Part shown: positions 1 through 8,435 of the stretch, in pieces | Numbering within the stretch: the first letter of the stretch is position 1 | How the letters are laid out: the number at the start of each line of letters is the position of its first letter | NCBI RefSeq assembly: GCF_002305855.1 | Contig: NZ_CP022163.1 | Location: 9,739,765-9,803,764, forward strand | Source of the DNA: Melittangium boletus DSM 14713 | GTDB taxonomy: Bacteria; Myxococcota; Myxococcia; Myxococcales; Myxococcaceae | Direction: 5' to 3' | DNA: 64,000 nucleotides | Made by a program: the position numbers and the translations under genes | Notes under the pieces: generated by a model | What the model was told of the DNA's origin: nothing | Seen by the model: only the letters and a program-made list of their open reading frames with translations | The model's database searches: none

Positions 1-144
1 AGGCGGCAGCGGCTTGCTCGCCTTGGGCGCGTCCGGAGTCCGTTTGGACGTCTGCGCCATGCCGGTGCCGGCGGTGATCAGACACGCCAGAGCGAGGAGC
101 TGAGCCGCCGTGCCGCGCGGCCACGCGATTCGAGTCGAGTGCAT
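1..144 (-). CDS. Exported protein, N-terminal part only
   Basis: An open frame begins with ATG at 144 and runs off the left edge of the window, so only 48 residues are visible. They form a classic Sec signal peptide: an Arg-containing start, a hydrophobic core of Leu/Ala/Ile around residues 15-27, and a likely signal peptidase site near Gly-Met-Ala-Gln at residues 28-31. A Lys/Pro-rich mature start follows (SKRTPDAPKASKPLPP). The family cannot be named from this fragment. It lies on the same strand as, and about 170 bases after, the PhnD-like gene, with a hairpin between them, so it may be a separate unit. Coding status is inferred from the signal peptide and continuous frame. Confidence 0.55.
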   Translation of the reverse strand, partial: MHSTRIAWPRGTAAQLLALACLITAGTGMAQTSKRTPDAPKASKPLPP

Positions 145-218
145 CGTTCTCTACGTCCCACGAGGTGAAGGAGTTGGAGCCGAGGACACGAGCGGGGCCG
201 CGGAAGGCACGCTCCCCG

Positions 219-237
219 AGCCGTCATTGCGACGGCT
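219..237 (-). terminator. Hairpin after the PhnD-like gene
   Basis: A perfect 7-bp inverted repeat, AGCCGTC and GACGGCT, encloses a 5-base loop. It sits about 75 bases after the stop of the PhnD-like gene and before the next gene on the same strand. There is no T-run, so this is at most a weak or factor-assisted terminator. Confidence 0.35.
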
Positions 238-313
238 GTCCCTGAGCGCCTGATGGTTGACAGGTGAGCAGTCTAGCGTCGCGGCGAGGCAAAAGTCGCC
301 CCCCATTCCCGAC

Positions 314-1225
314 TCAGTCGTCGGGCTGCTCCGCCGCCACGTCCAGGGCATCCGCGAAGGACGGCAACACGGGTTGGAGCACCGAGGGCTCCAGCAGAGC
401 CCGCGTCTCCACCCGCAGTGCGGGCGAGTCCGCGAACACGGGCTGGCGGCGCGGGGGGCCCGAGGCGAGCAGCTTGCGCAGGTCGTCCACCTCGTGGCCC
501 TGGGGCGCGACGAAGGCACCGAAGGGCGCCACCGGCTCGAGCTTCCGCAGGTTCTCCGTCAATTCGTCCGCATCGCCGCGCATGCCCATGAGGACGGCGC
601 CGGGCACCTTGCCGCTCTTGAAGAGCACCCGCATGCCGTCGGGCACGTGCGCCAGCGGCACCAGCGCGGCCTCGGCGCCCTTGGCCTCGAGCATCTTGAG
701 CGCGGACTCCACGTTGGGCACCGGCGTCAACTTGAAGTGCTTCTTGGCGTCCAGGTCGCCCGCGAACACCACGTTGGTGACGAAGCGGGGATCCGCCGCG
801 CCCGCGCCCTTGACGAGCGCGAGCCGCTTGCCGGCCAGGTCCTTCACCGAGCCCTTCGCGTTGGAGACGATGGCCCAGCGCTGGGATGTCTCGCCCGCGA
901 GCGGCGCGAGCGCCACCGGAGTGGCCTTGGCGCCCAACTGCACCGCGGCCCAGGCGTCCACGACGGCGAAGTCGACGATGCCCTCGGAGATGGCCCGGGT
1001 GAAGTCCTCGTAGCGGGCGAAGCTCTTGGCCGCCGTCGGCCGGCCCGTGGCCGTGGACAGTTTGGCGGCGAGCGCCTCGGCGTACTGGAAGCGCTCCTGG
1101 CCATCCGTGAGCGTGGTGGGCAGGAAGACGCCCAGCGTGGCCTTCTTGGCGGCCGCGTGGGCGACGGGCCCCCAGGAGGCGCCCAGCAGCGCGAGACCGA
1201 GGAAGAACGAGCGAAGGCGAATCAT
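314..1225 (-). CDS. PhnD-like periplasmic phosphate/phosphonate-type binding protein
   Basis: The 303-residue product has a signal peptide (MIRLRSFFLGLALLGASWG, cleavage near AHA-AA at about residue 25). A type-2 periplasmic binding fold of the PhnD/TauA kind follows: GVFLPTT near the N-terminus, FTRAISEGIVDFAVVDAWAAVQ in the ligand-cleft region, DLAGKRLALV, and a second-lobe segment VESALKMLEAKGAEAALVP. Such proteins normally deliver oxyanions to an ABC permease, but no permease or ATPase gene is adjacent. The ATG overlaps the stop of the secreted TPR gene by four bases (ATGA), so the two are probably translationally coupled. A sensory rather than transport role is therefore plausible. The ligand is unknown. 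Confidence 0.75.
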   Translation of the reverse strand: MIRLRSFFLGLALLGASWGPVAHAAAKKATLGVFLPTTLTDGQERFQYAEALAAKLSTATGRPTAAKSFARYEDFTRAISEGIVDFAVVDAWAAVQLGAKATPVALAPLAGETSQRWAIVSNAKGSVKDLAGKRLALVKGAGAADPRFVTNVVFAGDLDAKKHFKLTPVPNVESALKMLEAKGAEAALVPLAHVPDGMRVLFKSGKVPGAVLMGMRGDADELTENLRKLEPVAPFGAFVAPQGHEVDDLRKLLASGPPRRQPVFADSPALRVETRALLEPSVLQPVLPSFADALDVAAEQPDD

Positions 1226-3750
1226 GGCGTGGTCTCCGAGGCGGTGGCGCTGGAGGGAGCCGGCGAGGGGGAGGCCGCTTCATTCAGGCCGTAGATCATC
1301 TGCAGCCGATCCTTCCACTCCCGGACGGAGGCGGCGCGCGTCGCTCCTCCCGCCGCGAGATAGCGGCGATAGGCGTCCACGGCCTCGCCCACGTTGTGAC
1401 GGCGCTCCTGCGCGTCGATGCCGAGGTTGAGCGTGGCCTGGGGAATCGAGCCCTCCAACCGCTGCCAGGTGGCCACGGCGTCCGCGGCCTTGTTGCCCCG
1501 GTAGGCCACGCACGCGAGGTTGTGCTGCAGCGCGACGTTGTCCGGCGAGAGCGCCAGCGCGGCCTTGAGGGCCTTCTCCGCCACGCGCATGTTGCCAGTG
1601 GCGTAGGCGCGCTCGGCCTCGCGGCGGTACAGGGCACTGGTGAAGTTCGCCGTCCACTGCGCCTGTTCGGGAATGGGGCGCTTGGTGGCCAGCGTGAGCG
1701 CGCGGCGGGACTGCGGCAGTTGATCCTTCAGGTAGAGCACGAAGGCATCCGCGAGCTGACGGGTATTGGGCCTCGCCCAGTCCGGCATCGGCGTGAGGGA
1801 GCGCTTGAGACCCGCGCTCGCGTCACCGAAGCGGCCTTCTTGCGCCTGGGCGAGCGCCTTGGTGAAGCTGGCCAGCCGGCCCAGCTCCGAGGAGCCACCG
1901 CCAACCCCCGCGCGCTCCGCGGCTTCCACGTCCTGACGGGCACCCGCGCCATCTCCGGCCTCCAGCCGGGCGAAGGCGCGGCGCAGGTGGGCGCGCGAGA
2001 GGTTGGCGCGAGCCACCTCCATGGCGCGCTTGGAGGCGCCGGGCTCGGACAACCGCTTGAGGGCGGCATCCACCTGGCCGAGCTCCAGCTCCGCGAGGGC
2101 CAGGCCCGCGGACACATCCGACAGCGCCGCGCTGTCCGGCGCCATCTTGCCGGCCTGCTCGAAGGCGGCGAACGCTTCCTTGGCGGCGCCCGTGCCCAGC
2201 CGCGCGTAACCGAGCAGCAGGTGATCCCGCCAGGCGGTCTCGGGCAGTTGGACGCCCTGCTCCAGCACCTTGCGGGCCTCGGTGTGGGAACCCTGCTGCA
2301 ACAGGGCCGCGCCCAACCGCCGCGCCATGGCCGAGGAGCGCTCCAGATCGAAGGCCCGGCGCAGGTCGCGCACCGCGTCGTCCACCCGTCCGCTCCCGGC
2401 GCGATCCCGCGCCCGGTGGGCCAGCGCGCGCGCCAGCCACGTCTTCGCTCCGGCGTGCTCGGGCTCCAGCTTGAGCGCCTGGGCATAGTCGTCGATGGTC
2501 AGGTCCCACTGGCCGGTGGCGAAGTGATCCGCGCCCAGCAGCAGGTGTCCCACCGCGCGCTGGGGCGCCATCTCCACCACGCGCCGATGCACCTCCACGG
2601 CCCGGGCATAGCGGCCCGCGCGGCGGTTGACGCTGCCGAGCGTGGACCACAGCTCCAGGCTGTTGGCGCCCGACTGCACGGCGCCCTCCAGGAAGGAGAT
2701 GGCCTCCTCGTTGCGGCCCTGCTTCTGCAGCGCCATGCCCACGGAGATCTGCGCGCCCACGTCCCCGGGAGCCAGCCGCAGCACCTCGCGGTACTCTGTC
2801 TCCGCCTCGGCGGGACGGCCCTGGGCCATGCGCACGTCACCCAGCAACAGGTGCGCCGCCGGCGTGCCCCCCAGGCTCACCAGGGCCCGCGCCTGGACCT
2901 CGGCGCCCGGCGGATCATTGGACTCCAGCAGCAGCCGGCCCAGGCGCTCGCGCACCTCGGGCACGCGCGGGAAGCGCGCCGTGAGGCCCTCGAGCAGCGC
3001 CATGGCCTCCGGCATGCGGCCCTCCAGCTCCATCGCCGCGCCCAGGCCCATCTGCAGGGACACGGACTCGGGACGGCCCGCCTGGGCGCGCTCGAAGGAC
3101 TCGCGCGCCGCCGCCGGATCGTTCCTCAGCAGATGGCCCCGGCCGAGCAGCTCGTGGATCTGGAAGTCGTTGCCGGCGATCTTCTCCGGGCGCAGGGCCA
3201 GGTAGGCCTGCAACTCGGCCACCGCCTCGTCGCCCTGCTGGGACAGGAGCGCGTAGTAGTTGCCCAGGTAGTAGTGCACGAGCAGGTGCTCGGGCTGGCC
3301 CGCCGCGGACACCTGCCGCAGCACCGGCACCGCTTCCTCGTAGCGCTTGAGCTTGAAGAGCGAGATGCCCAGGGGATAGGCGAGCTCGAGCGCGTCGGAA
3401 TGGGCCGCGTACACGGGCGCGAGCCGCGCGGCCACGAGCTCGTGCTCCTGGAGCGACAGGCCCACGGCGCCCACGCCCGCGGCGGCCGGCACGGAGCCGG
3501 GATCCTCGGCGAGCGCCTTCTCGAAGAGCTCCAGGGCCTTGCGGTAGCGGGCCTCGGCGCGCTTCTTGTCACCGGAGGTGGCCGCGCTGCTCGCGTCCAC
3601 CTGGGCGGCCTCCGCCTCCCGGACGAGCCGCTGCGACTCGGTCATGGGTGGAGGGCGGTACTGCGCGAGCGCGGCGGTACCACCCAGGGATTGGGCGACG
3701 ACGAGGGCCGCGACGAGGCGGCGGACGGAAGGTCGGGAAGAGCGACTCAT
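1222..3750 (-). CDS. Exported tetratricopeptide-repeat protein
   Basis: The 842-residue protein starts at ATG 3750, which overlaps the stop of the upstream phosphatase gene (ATGA). Residues 1-30 form a signal peptide (basic RPSVRR, hydrophobic LVAALVV, cleavage near ALA-Q). The rest is almost entirely TPR helices, with repeated A-x-x-x-Y/F...A-L-x-L-x-P patterns such as AEARYRKALELFEKALAEDP and YRRAVE-type segments to about residue 800. The tail is a short Ser/Pro/Thr-rich stretch. TPR arrays are protein-binding scaffolds, and this one should act in the periplasm or at the outer membrane. Its genetic coupling to a membrane phosphatase and a binding protein suggests that all three work in one pathway. 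That is inference. Confidence 0.8.
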   Translation of the reverse strand: MSRSSRPSVRRLVAALVVAQSLGGTAALAQYRPPPMTESQRLVREAEAAQVDASSAATSGDKKRAEARYRKALELFEKALAEDPGSVPAAAGVGAVGLSLQEHELVAARLAPVYAAHSDALELAYPLGISLFKLKRYEEAVPVLRQVSAAGQPEHLLVHYYLGNYYALLSQQGDEAVAELQAYLALRPEKIAGNDFQIHELLGRGHLLRNDPAAARESFERAQAGRPESVSLQMGLGAAMELEGRMPEAMALLEGLTARFPRVPEVRERLGRLLLESNDPPGAEVQARALVSLGGTPAAHLLLGDVRMAQGRPAEAETEYREVLRLAPGDVGAQISVGMALQKQGRNEEAISFLEGAVQSGANSLELWSTLGSVNRRAGRYARAVEVHRRVVEMAPQRAVGHLLLGADHFATGQWDLTIDDYAQALKLEPEHAGAKTWLARALAHRARDRAGSGRVDDAVRDLRRAFDLERSSAMARRLGAALLQQGSHTEARKVLEQGVQLPETAWRDHLLLGYARLGTGAAKEAFAAFEQAGKMAPDSAALSDVSAGLALAELELGQVDAALKRLSEPGASKRAMEVARANLSRAHLRRAFARLEAGDGAGARQDVEAAERAGVGGGSSELGRLASFTKALAQAQEGRFGDASAGLKRSLTPMPDWARPNTRQLADAFVLYLKDQLPQSRRALTLATKRPIPEQAQWTANFTSALYRREAERAYATGNMRVAEKALKAALALSPDNVALQHNLACVAYRGNKAADAVATWQRLEGSIPQATLNLGIDAQERRHNVGEAVDAYRRYLAAGGATRAASVREWKDRLQMIYGLNEAASPSPAPSSATASETTP

Positions 3751-5486
3751 GCGACTCGGGGGGAAGCGGGGCTGAACTCGGCGACAATCACGGTGACATC
3801 GTCCTGGGCGGGCCGGCCGGCGCTGTAGGCGCGCGCATCCGCGAGGATCGCGTCCCGAAGGGCCTCGGCGGACAGGTGGGCGTTGGCCTGCAGCGCGGCG
3901 GCCAGCCGCTGGGTGCCGTAGGGCTTCTCCCGGGTGTCGCGGCACTCGGTGAGGCCGTCGGTGTACCAGACGATGAGATCGCCGGGCCGCAACTGGGCCT
4001 GGCGCGAGGTGTATTGGGAGCCCGCGGAGGCGCCCAGGAGCGCGCCACGCGACTGCAGGCCGGAGACCTGTCCCGTCTGACGGTTGAAGAGCAGCGGGCT
4101 CGGGTGGCTGCCAGCCGCGTAGTCGATGATGCCCGTCTGGATGTCGATGACGGCCAGCGCGCTGGACATCTGATGCTCGCCGCGGCCCACGTGGGCCATG
4201 GTGACGTTGAGCGAGGAGATGAGCAGCTCGGCGGTGAGCTCCTCGGGCGGACGCATGGTGAGCGCCGCGGCGAAGCCACTCGTGGCGCTCGTGGCCACCA
4301 GCGCCGTGGCGAGCCCGTGGCCCGTCACGTCGCCGATGCCGACCACCAGCCGCCGCTCGTCCAGCGGCGCGCGCGCCCACCAGTCACCGCCGCACGCGTC
4401 CGCGGTGACGACGAGTCCCGCGATGCGCACCGGCCCCGCCTGGAAGGCCTCGCGGCCCGGCAGCAGCGTCTCCTGCACGGTGCGCGCGAGCGACACGTCC
4501 CGCTCCAGCTGGGCCTTGGCGCGCACGTCCTCGAGCAGCACGTTGATGCGCTCGGCCATGTGGTTGAACACCACGCCGAGCGTGGTCACCTCGCGCCCCG
4601 CGCCCGACACCGTCCCGGCGCGCGCGCCGAGGTTGCCCGCGGCCAGTTGCATCACCTTGCCCGTGAGCAGGTGCAGGGGGCGGGTGATGCGCCGGCTCAA
4701 GAGGGCCACGAGCACGCCGGCCACCAGCAGGAAGCCCAGGCCCAGGCCCGCCATGGTGGTGGCGTTGCGGCGCAGTTGCACCCGCTTGGCATCCTCCAAC
4801 CCGTGCAGCTGGTTCTGCAGGGACTCCATGGAGTAGCTGATGACGACCACGCCCTGGCCACTCTGGGAGCCATAGTCGATGGGCTCCTGGTACTCGATGA
4901 CGGGCTTGCCCTGGTAGAGCGCGCTCATGCCGCGCCGCTCGGGCTTGCGCTCCGTGGGCGTGCCCAGCTTCGCGTCCGGCGCCGAGTCCGCGGCGAGCTG
5001 GCCATCCGCGTCGTAGATCTGCACCCGGAGGATGTTGGGGTTGTCGGCGATGATGGAGCGCGCCACCTCGTTGAGGAAGGCGTAGTTGTTGTCGCGCAGG
5101 GAGCTGGCCGAGGTGAGCGACAGGGTATGGCTGAGCGTCTGCCCGAGCTCGGTGGCCTGCTTCTGCACCTGGGCCGTGAAGCGCGCCGAGTTCTCCTCGA
5201 ACTGGGCGTTGGTGGAGACCCACGCCACACCGGCCAGCAGGGCCACGATGACGCCCACCAGCACGCCCGTGGTGACGAAGAGCAGTTGCTCCAGGCGAGG
5301 TCCGCGCACGGCCGCCACGTCCGGCAGTTCCCCGGCCTCCATGGGGGCCATGACGGTGCTCGTCGCCTCGGGGTACAGAGGCGAGACCATCGTCGAGGTG
5401 TGGCCCGCCACACGGGTGGAAGTGCGCTCGTGAGGCTCGAGCGGCCCATCAGGGGGCGGCTGCTGCGGCAAGGGGGCGTTGGACAA
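3747..5486 (-). CDS. Membrane-bound SpoIIE/RsbU-type PP2C serine phosphatase with HAMP domain
   Basis: The 579 residues read as a Pro-rich cytoplasmic start, a first membrane helix at about 68-91, a periplasmic sensor region to about 242, a second helix at about 243-264, a HAMP linker (SRRITRPLHLLTGKVMQLA), a coiled stretch (LERDVSLARTVQETLLPG), and a PPM phosphatase domain from about 335. Metal-binding signatures are present: GGDWW near 366, GDVTGHG near 385, and YTDGLTE near the C-terminus. This is the layout of RsbU-like phosphatases that act on anti-sigma-factor antagonists. It is the first gene of a three-gene operon with the TPR and PhnD-like genes. No STAS antagonist or anti-sigma kinase is encoded nearby, so its target is unknown. 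Confidence 0.88.
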   Translation of the reverse strand: MSNAPLPQQPPPDGPLEPHERTSTRVAGHTSTMVSPLYPEATSTVMAPMEAGELPDVAAVRGPRLEQLLFVTTGVLVGVIVALLAGVAWVSTNAQFEENSARFTAQVQKQATELGQTLSHTLSLTSASSLRDNNYAFLNEVARSIIADNPNILRVQIYDADGQLAADSAPDAKLGTPTERKPERRGMSALYQGKPVIEYQEPIDYGSQSGQGVVVISYSMESLQNQLHGLEDAKRVQLRRNATTMAGLGLGFLLVAGVLVALLSRRITRPLHLLTGKVMQLAAGNLGARAGTVSGAGREVTTLGVVFNHMAERINVLLEDVRAKAQLERDVSLARTVQETLLPGREAFQAGPVRIAGLVVTADACGGDWWARAPLDERRLVVGIGDVTGHGLATALVATSATSGFAAALTMRPPEELTAELLISSLNVTMAHVGRGEHQMSSALAVIDIQTGIIDYAAGSHPSPLLFNRQTGQVSGLQSRGALLGASAGSQYTSRQAQLRPGDLIVWYTDGLTECRDTREKPYGTQRLAAALQANAHLSAEALRDAILADARAYSAGRPAQDDVTVIVAEFSPASPRVA

Positions 5487-5761
5487 GGCGGAACTCGGGT
5501 CATCGCCCGGGGGCGGGGGGCGAGGGCTTTATCGAAATCTTGGAGACTGCGCGACTCTAGCGCATTTTCCGGGTTGCGCGATCTCCCGGGTCTCCTGGCT
5601 CGACCCCCCCTCCGGAGGCCGTTCGGGGGCCCGCCCGGACGCCTGGAACGTGTCTCGTTTCACTTTGTGCGCACTACGCCGCGACGCGCCATGCATTCAC
5701 GCGTGAAGGCACCGGGGCCACGCGGTATAGGGGGCTCGTACCCCTCCTCTCCACCCCCGAG
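5487..5761. promoter_or_regulatory. Divergent intergenic region, phosphatase operon / E1 alpha
   Basis: This 275-base region separates two divergent units and should hold both promoters. A perfect 12-bp palindrome, TTCACGCGTGAA, lies at 5696-5707, 55 bases before the E1 alpha start, and could be an operator. No convincing -35/-10 pair stands out on either strand, although TAGAGT on the minus strand near 5550 resembles a -10 element. Confidence 0.35.
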
Positions 5762-6775
5762 ATGCGCGTGTCCAAACCCCGCCTCCTCAATCGCCCAGAA
5801 GACGCGGCCCCGCTCGAGCGGGACCTGCTGGTCCGGATGCATGACCTGATGGTGAAGGCGCGTGTGCTCGAAGAGCGCCTCATCCAGATGTACAAGCAGG
5901 GTCACGGCTACTTCTGGATTGGAGGCCCCGGAGAAGAGGCCTTCAACGTGCCCCTCGGCCTGCTGATGAAGAAGGGCCAGGGCCCCGCCTACGACTACCT
6001 GCACGCGCACTACCGGCAGTCGGCCACCCTGCTCGCGCTGGGCGAGGAGCCCATCGGGGCGCTGCGGCAGATGAAGAACACGGCCTCGGATCCATACTCG
6101 GGCGGCCGCAACTTCGCGGGCCACTTCTCCAAGCGCGAGTGGAACATCGCCCCGGTGTCCTCGCCCATCGAGGTGCAGTACACCATGGCGCCCGGCACGG
6201 CCCTGGCCCAGAAGCGCCACGGCGGCGATGGCATCACCATCGTCACCGGCGGCGACGCGGGGACGGCCGAGGGCGATTTCGCCTCCTGCCTGGTGTGGAG
6301 CTCGCGCCCGGGCATGGAGCTGCCCGTGCTCATCATCGTCACCAACAACCAGTGGGGCATCTCCACGCCCGCGGGCACCCAGCACGGCGAGACGCACGTG
6401 GCCGACCGCGGCCGTGCCTTCAACATCCGCACCAAGACGATCGACGGCAACGATCCCATCAACGCCTGGCGCGAGCTCAAGGAGGCCATGGAGTACGTGC
6501 GCCGCGAGCGCAAGCCCTTCCTCCTGGAGGCCATGGTGTCGCGCCTGTACGGACACTCCTCGGCGTCCGGCGCCAACTTCGTGGGCGGCGAGCAGGACTG
6601 CCTGGCGCGCTTCGAGGAGCGGCTGCTCAACGACGGCGTGCTCACACGCGAGCAGATGAACTCGCTGCGCTCGCGCTACACCGAGGAGATGGCGGCGCTC
6701 GCGCGTCAGGTCCGCGAGGAGCCCCTGCCCGGCCCCGAAACCATCTGGAACCACATCTACGCGGAGAGGAAGTAA
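5762..6775 (+). CDS. 2-oxo acid dehydrogenase E1 component, alpha subunit (branched-chain type)
   Basis: The 337-residue protein is a thiamine-diphosphate-dependent dehydrogenase alpha subunit. The ThDP motif runs from GGDAGTAEGDF to VTNNQWGIST (about residues 160-200), and LHAHYRQ, GGRNFAGHFS and LYGHSSASGA are family hallmarks. With the beta subunit it would decarboxylate a branched-chain or pyruvate-type 2-oxo acid and pass the acyl group to an E2 lipoyl protein. No E2 or E3 gene is in the window. In Myxococcus xanthus the esg locus similarly encodes paired E1 subunits that make branched-chain fatty acid precursors needed for development, and this pair is likely equivalent. The beta gene starts four bases downstream. 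Confidence 0.88.
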   Translation: MRVSKPRLLNRPEDAAPLERDLLVRMHDLMVKARVLEERLIQMYKQGHGYFWIGGPGEEAFNVPLGLLMKKGQGPAYDYLHAHYRQSATLLALGEEPIGALRQMKNTASDPYSGGRNFAGHFSKREWNIAPVSSPIEVQYTMAPGTALAQKRHGGDGITIVTGGDAGTAEGDFASCLVWSSRPGMELPVLIIVTNNQWGISTPAGTQHGETHVADRGRAFNIRTKTIDGNDPINAWRELKEAMEYVRRERKPFLLEAMVSRLYGHSSASGANFVGGEQDCLARFEERLLNDGVLTREQMNSLRSRYTEEMAALARQVREEPLPGPETIWNHIYAERK

Positions 6776-6779
6776 CCCC

Positions 6780-7838
6780 ATGGCCAACATGGCACAGGCC
6801 ATTCGCATGGCCCTGCACTACGCCGAGGAGAACCTGGGCGTCACCGACATCTTCGGCGAGGACGTGGGGGCTCCCCTGGGCGGTGTCTTCACCGCCACCC
6901 AGGGACTCAAGACGGCGTGGAACACGCCCCTGGACGAGCGCGGCATCATCGGCATGGCCATCGGTCTGGCCATGGCCGGCCAGCGGCCCGTCGCGGAGAT
7001 CCAGTTCGCCGACTACATCTACAACACCATCGATCTGCTCAAGATCGCGGGCAACACCTGCTGGGCGAGCCACGGCGACTGGAACCTGCCCATGGTGGTG
7101 AAGACCCCCGTGGGCAGCGGCATCCGCGGCTCGCTCTACCACTCGCACTCCTTCGACGCGACGGCCACCCACATCCCGGGCTGGAAGATCGTCATGCCCT
7201 CCAACCCGCTGGATGCCTACGGGCTGATGATCTCCGCCTGCCAGGAGCTCAACCCCGTCATGTACCTGGAGCCCAAGGCGCTCCTGCGCATCAAGGGCGA
7301 GGAGCGGATTCCGGGTGAGCCCGAGGACGACAAGTCCCTGAGCAAGCTCATCGACGCGCCACTCGGCGATCGCTCGCAGTGGAAGCCCCAGTGGCCCGCG
7401 GAGCTGTCCGCGTACGCGGTGCCCATCGGCAAGGGCAAGGTGGTGCGCCCGGGCTCGCACGTGACCGTGGTCAGCTACGGCCGCACCCTGCCCCTGTGCA
7501 AGCGGGCCGCGGACGAGCTGGCCTCCAGCGGCGTGGACGCCGAGGTCATCGACATGCGCTCGCTCTGGCCCTACGACTGGGAGCTCATCAAGGGCTCCGT
7601 CGAGAAGACGGGCCGGGTGCTCTACGTGAACGAGGACACCGAGGTGACCAACTTCGGCGAGCACCTGGTGCGCCGCACCGTGGAAGAGCTCTTCTACAAG
7701 CTGCTCGCGCCGCCGCGGCTGCTCGCGGGCAAGTTCGTGCCTGGCGTGGGCCTCGCCGACACGCTGGAGATGGCGTCCGTGCCCCAGCTGGGTGACATCA
7801 CCGCCGCCATCCGCGCGCTCGCTTCCGAACAGCCCTGA
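6780..7838 (+). CDS. 2-oxo acid dehydrogenase E1 component, beta subunit
   Basis: The 352-residue protein is the beta partner of the upstream gene. A strong ribosome site (AGAGGAAG) overlaps the end of the alpha gene. The N-terminal pyrimidine-binding domain shows FGEDVG, GVFTATQGL, NTPLDERGIIGMAIGLA and RPVAEIQFADYIYN, and the C-terminal transketolase-type domain shows VVSYGRTL and EVIDMRSLWPYD. These match branched-chain and pyruvate dehydrogenase E1 beta chains of normal length. The subunits form an alpha2beta2 enzyme in the cytoplasm. The substrate cannot be fixed from sequence alone, and the branched-chain assignment rests on overall resemblance and the myxobacterial esg parallel. Confidence 0.9.
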   Translation: MANMAQAIRMALHYAEENLGVTDIFGEDVGAPLGGVFTATQGLKTAWNTPLDERGIIGMAIGLAMAGQRPVAEIQFADYIYNTIDLLKIAGNTCWASHGDWNLPMVVKTPVGSGIRGSLYHSHSFDATATHIPGWKIVMPSNPLDAYGLMISACQELNPVMYLEPKALLRIKGEERIPGEPEDDKSLSKLIDAPLGDRSQWKPQWPAELSAYAVPIGKGKVVRPGSHVTVVSYGRTLPLCKRAADELASSGVDAEVIDMRSLWPYDWELIKGSVEKTGRVLYVNEDTEVTNFGEHLVRRTVEELFYKLLAPPRLLAGKFVPGVGLADTLEMASVPQLGDITAAIRALASEQP

Positions 7839-7851
7839 TGTAGGCGCCCAA

Positions 7852-7883
7852 AGCCGCCCCAGGCCTTTGCGAGGGGGGCGGCT
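7852..7883 (+). terminator. Hairpin after the E1 beta gene
   Basis: A 9-bp perfect stem, AGCCGCCCC with GGGGCGGCT, and a 14-base loop lie 14 bases after the E1 beta stop and before the GNAT gene. No T-run follows. It may reduce readthrough from the dehydrogenase genes. Confidence 0.4.
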
Positions 7884-7906
7884 CCATGGTGTAGACTGGC
7901 TCGTCC

Positions 7907-8395
7907 GTGCAACCGACTTCCTCCAGACCCCCCGCCTCCGACGCTCCCTCCTTCCGCATCCGCCGCGCGCGCCGCGGTGACGCCGAGAGTCTGGCCACGC
8001 TCCTGCGGGAGATGGGCTACCCCCACGGCTCGGATGCCCAGACCGTCCATTGGGTCATCAGCCACCCGGAGATCGAGATCTTCGTGGCGGCGGATCTCCA
8101 GGACCGGCCCGTGGGCATGGTGTCGCTGTCGCACCGGCCCCAGTTGAGGCTGCGCGGACGCATCGCCACGGTGGATGAATTGGTGGTGACGGAAGGCTGG
8201 CGGCGCCGCGGCGTGGGCCGGGCCCTCATCCAGCAGGTCATCGAGCGGTGCGGCGCCCGGGCCCTGAGCGTCAAGCGCATCGAGATCAGCGCCTACGCCC
8301 AGGAAGCGCTCCAGGGCTTCTACGCGTCGTGCGGCTTCGTGCACGTGAGCCGCACGGTGATGCGCTACGCCGAGTTCGAGGGCCAGCACAGCTGA
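7907..8395 (+). CDS. GNAT-family N-acetyltransferase
   Basis: The 162-residue protein starts with GTG at 7907, ten bases after a TAGACT hexamer that could be a -10 element. It has the GNAT fold: an N-terminal RIRRARRGDAESLATLLREMG strand-helix, the central VDELVVTEGWRRRGVGRALIQ acetyl-CoA pyrophosphate loop (pattern R/Q-x-x-G-x-G/A), and the terminal QEALQGFYASCGFVHVSRTVM segment. It should transfer an acetyl group from acetyl-CoA to an amine or protein N-terminus, but the substrate cannot be predicted. It is convergent with the PilZ gene, with a hairpin between them. Confidence 0.85.
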   Translation: MQPTSSRPPASDAPSFRIRRARRGDAESLATLLREMGYPHGSDAQTVHWVISHPEIEIFVAADLQDRPVGMVSLSHRPQLRLRGRIATVDELVVTEGWRRRGVGRALIQQVIERCGARALSVKRIEISAYAQEALQGFYASCGFVHVSRTVMRYAEFEGQHS

Positions 8396-8403
8396 GAGAC
8401 GGA

Positions 8404-8420
8404 GGGAGGCGGTGCCTCCC
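8404..8420. terminator. Shared hairpin between convergent GNAT and PilZ genes
   Basis: A perfect 7-bp stem, GGGAGGC with GCCTCCC, and a 3-base loop sit in the 40-base gap between two convergent genes. It is symmetrical and could terminate either transcript, though neither side has a T-run. Confidence 0.4.
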
Positions 8421-8435
8421 CCACCCCCTCGGTGC

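Noticed and set aside
1396..3828. 810-codon open frame on the plus strand across the TPR gene
   Set aside because: It is a shadow of the TPR gene. The sequence is low-complexity and His/Arg/Gly-rich without repeats, and the minus strand has TPR units and a signal peptide.
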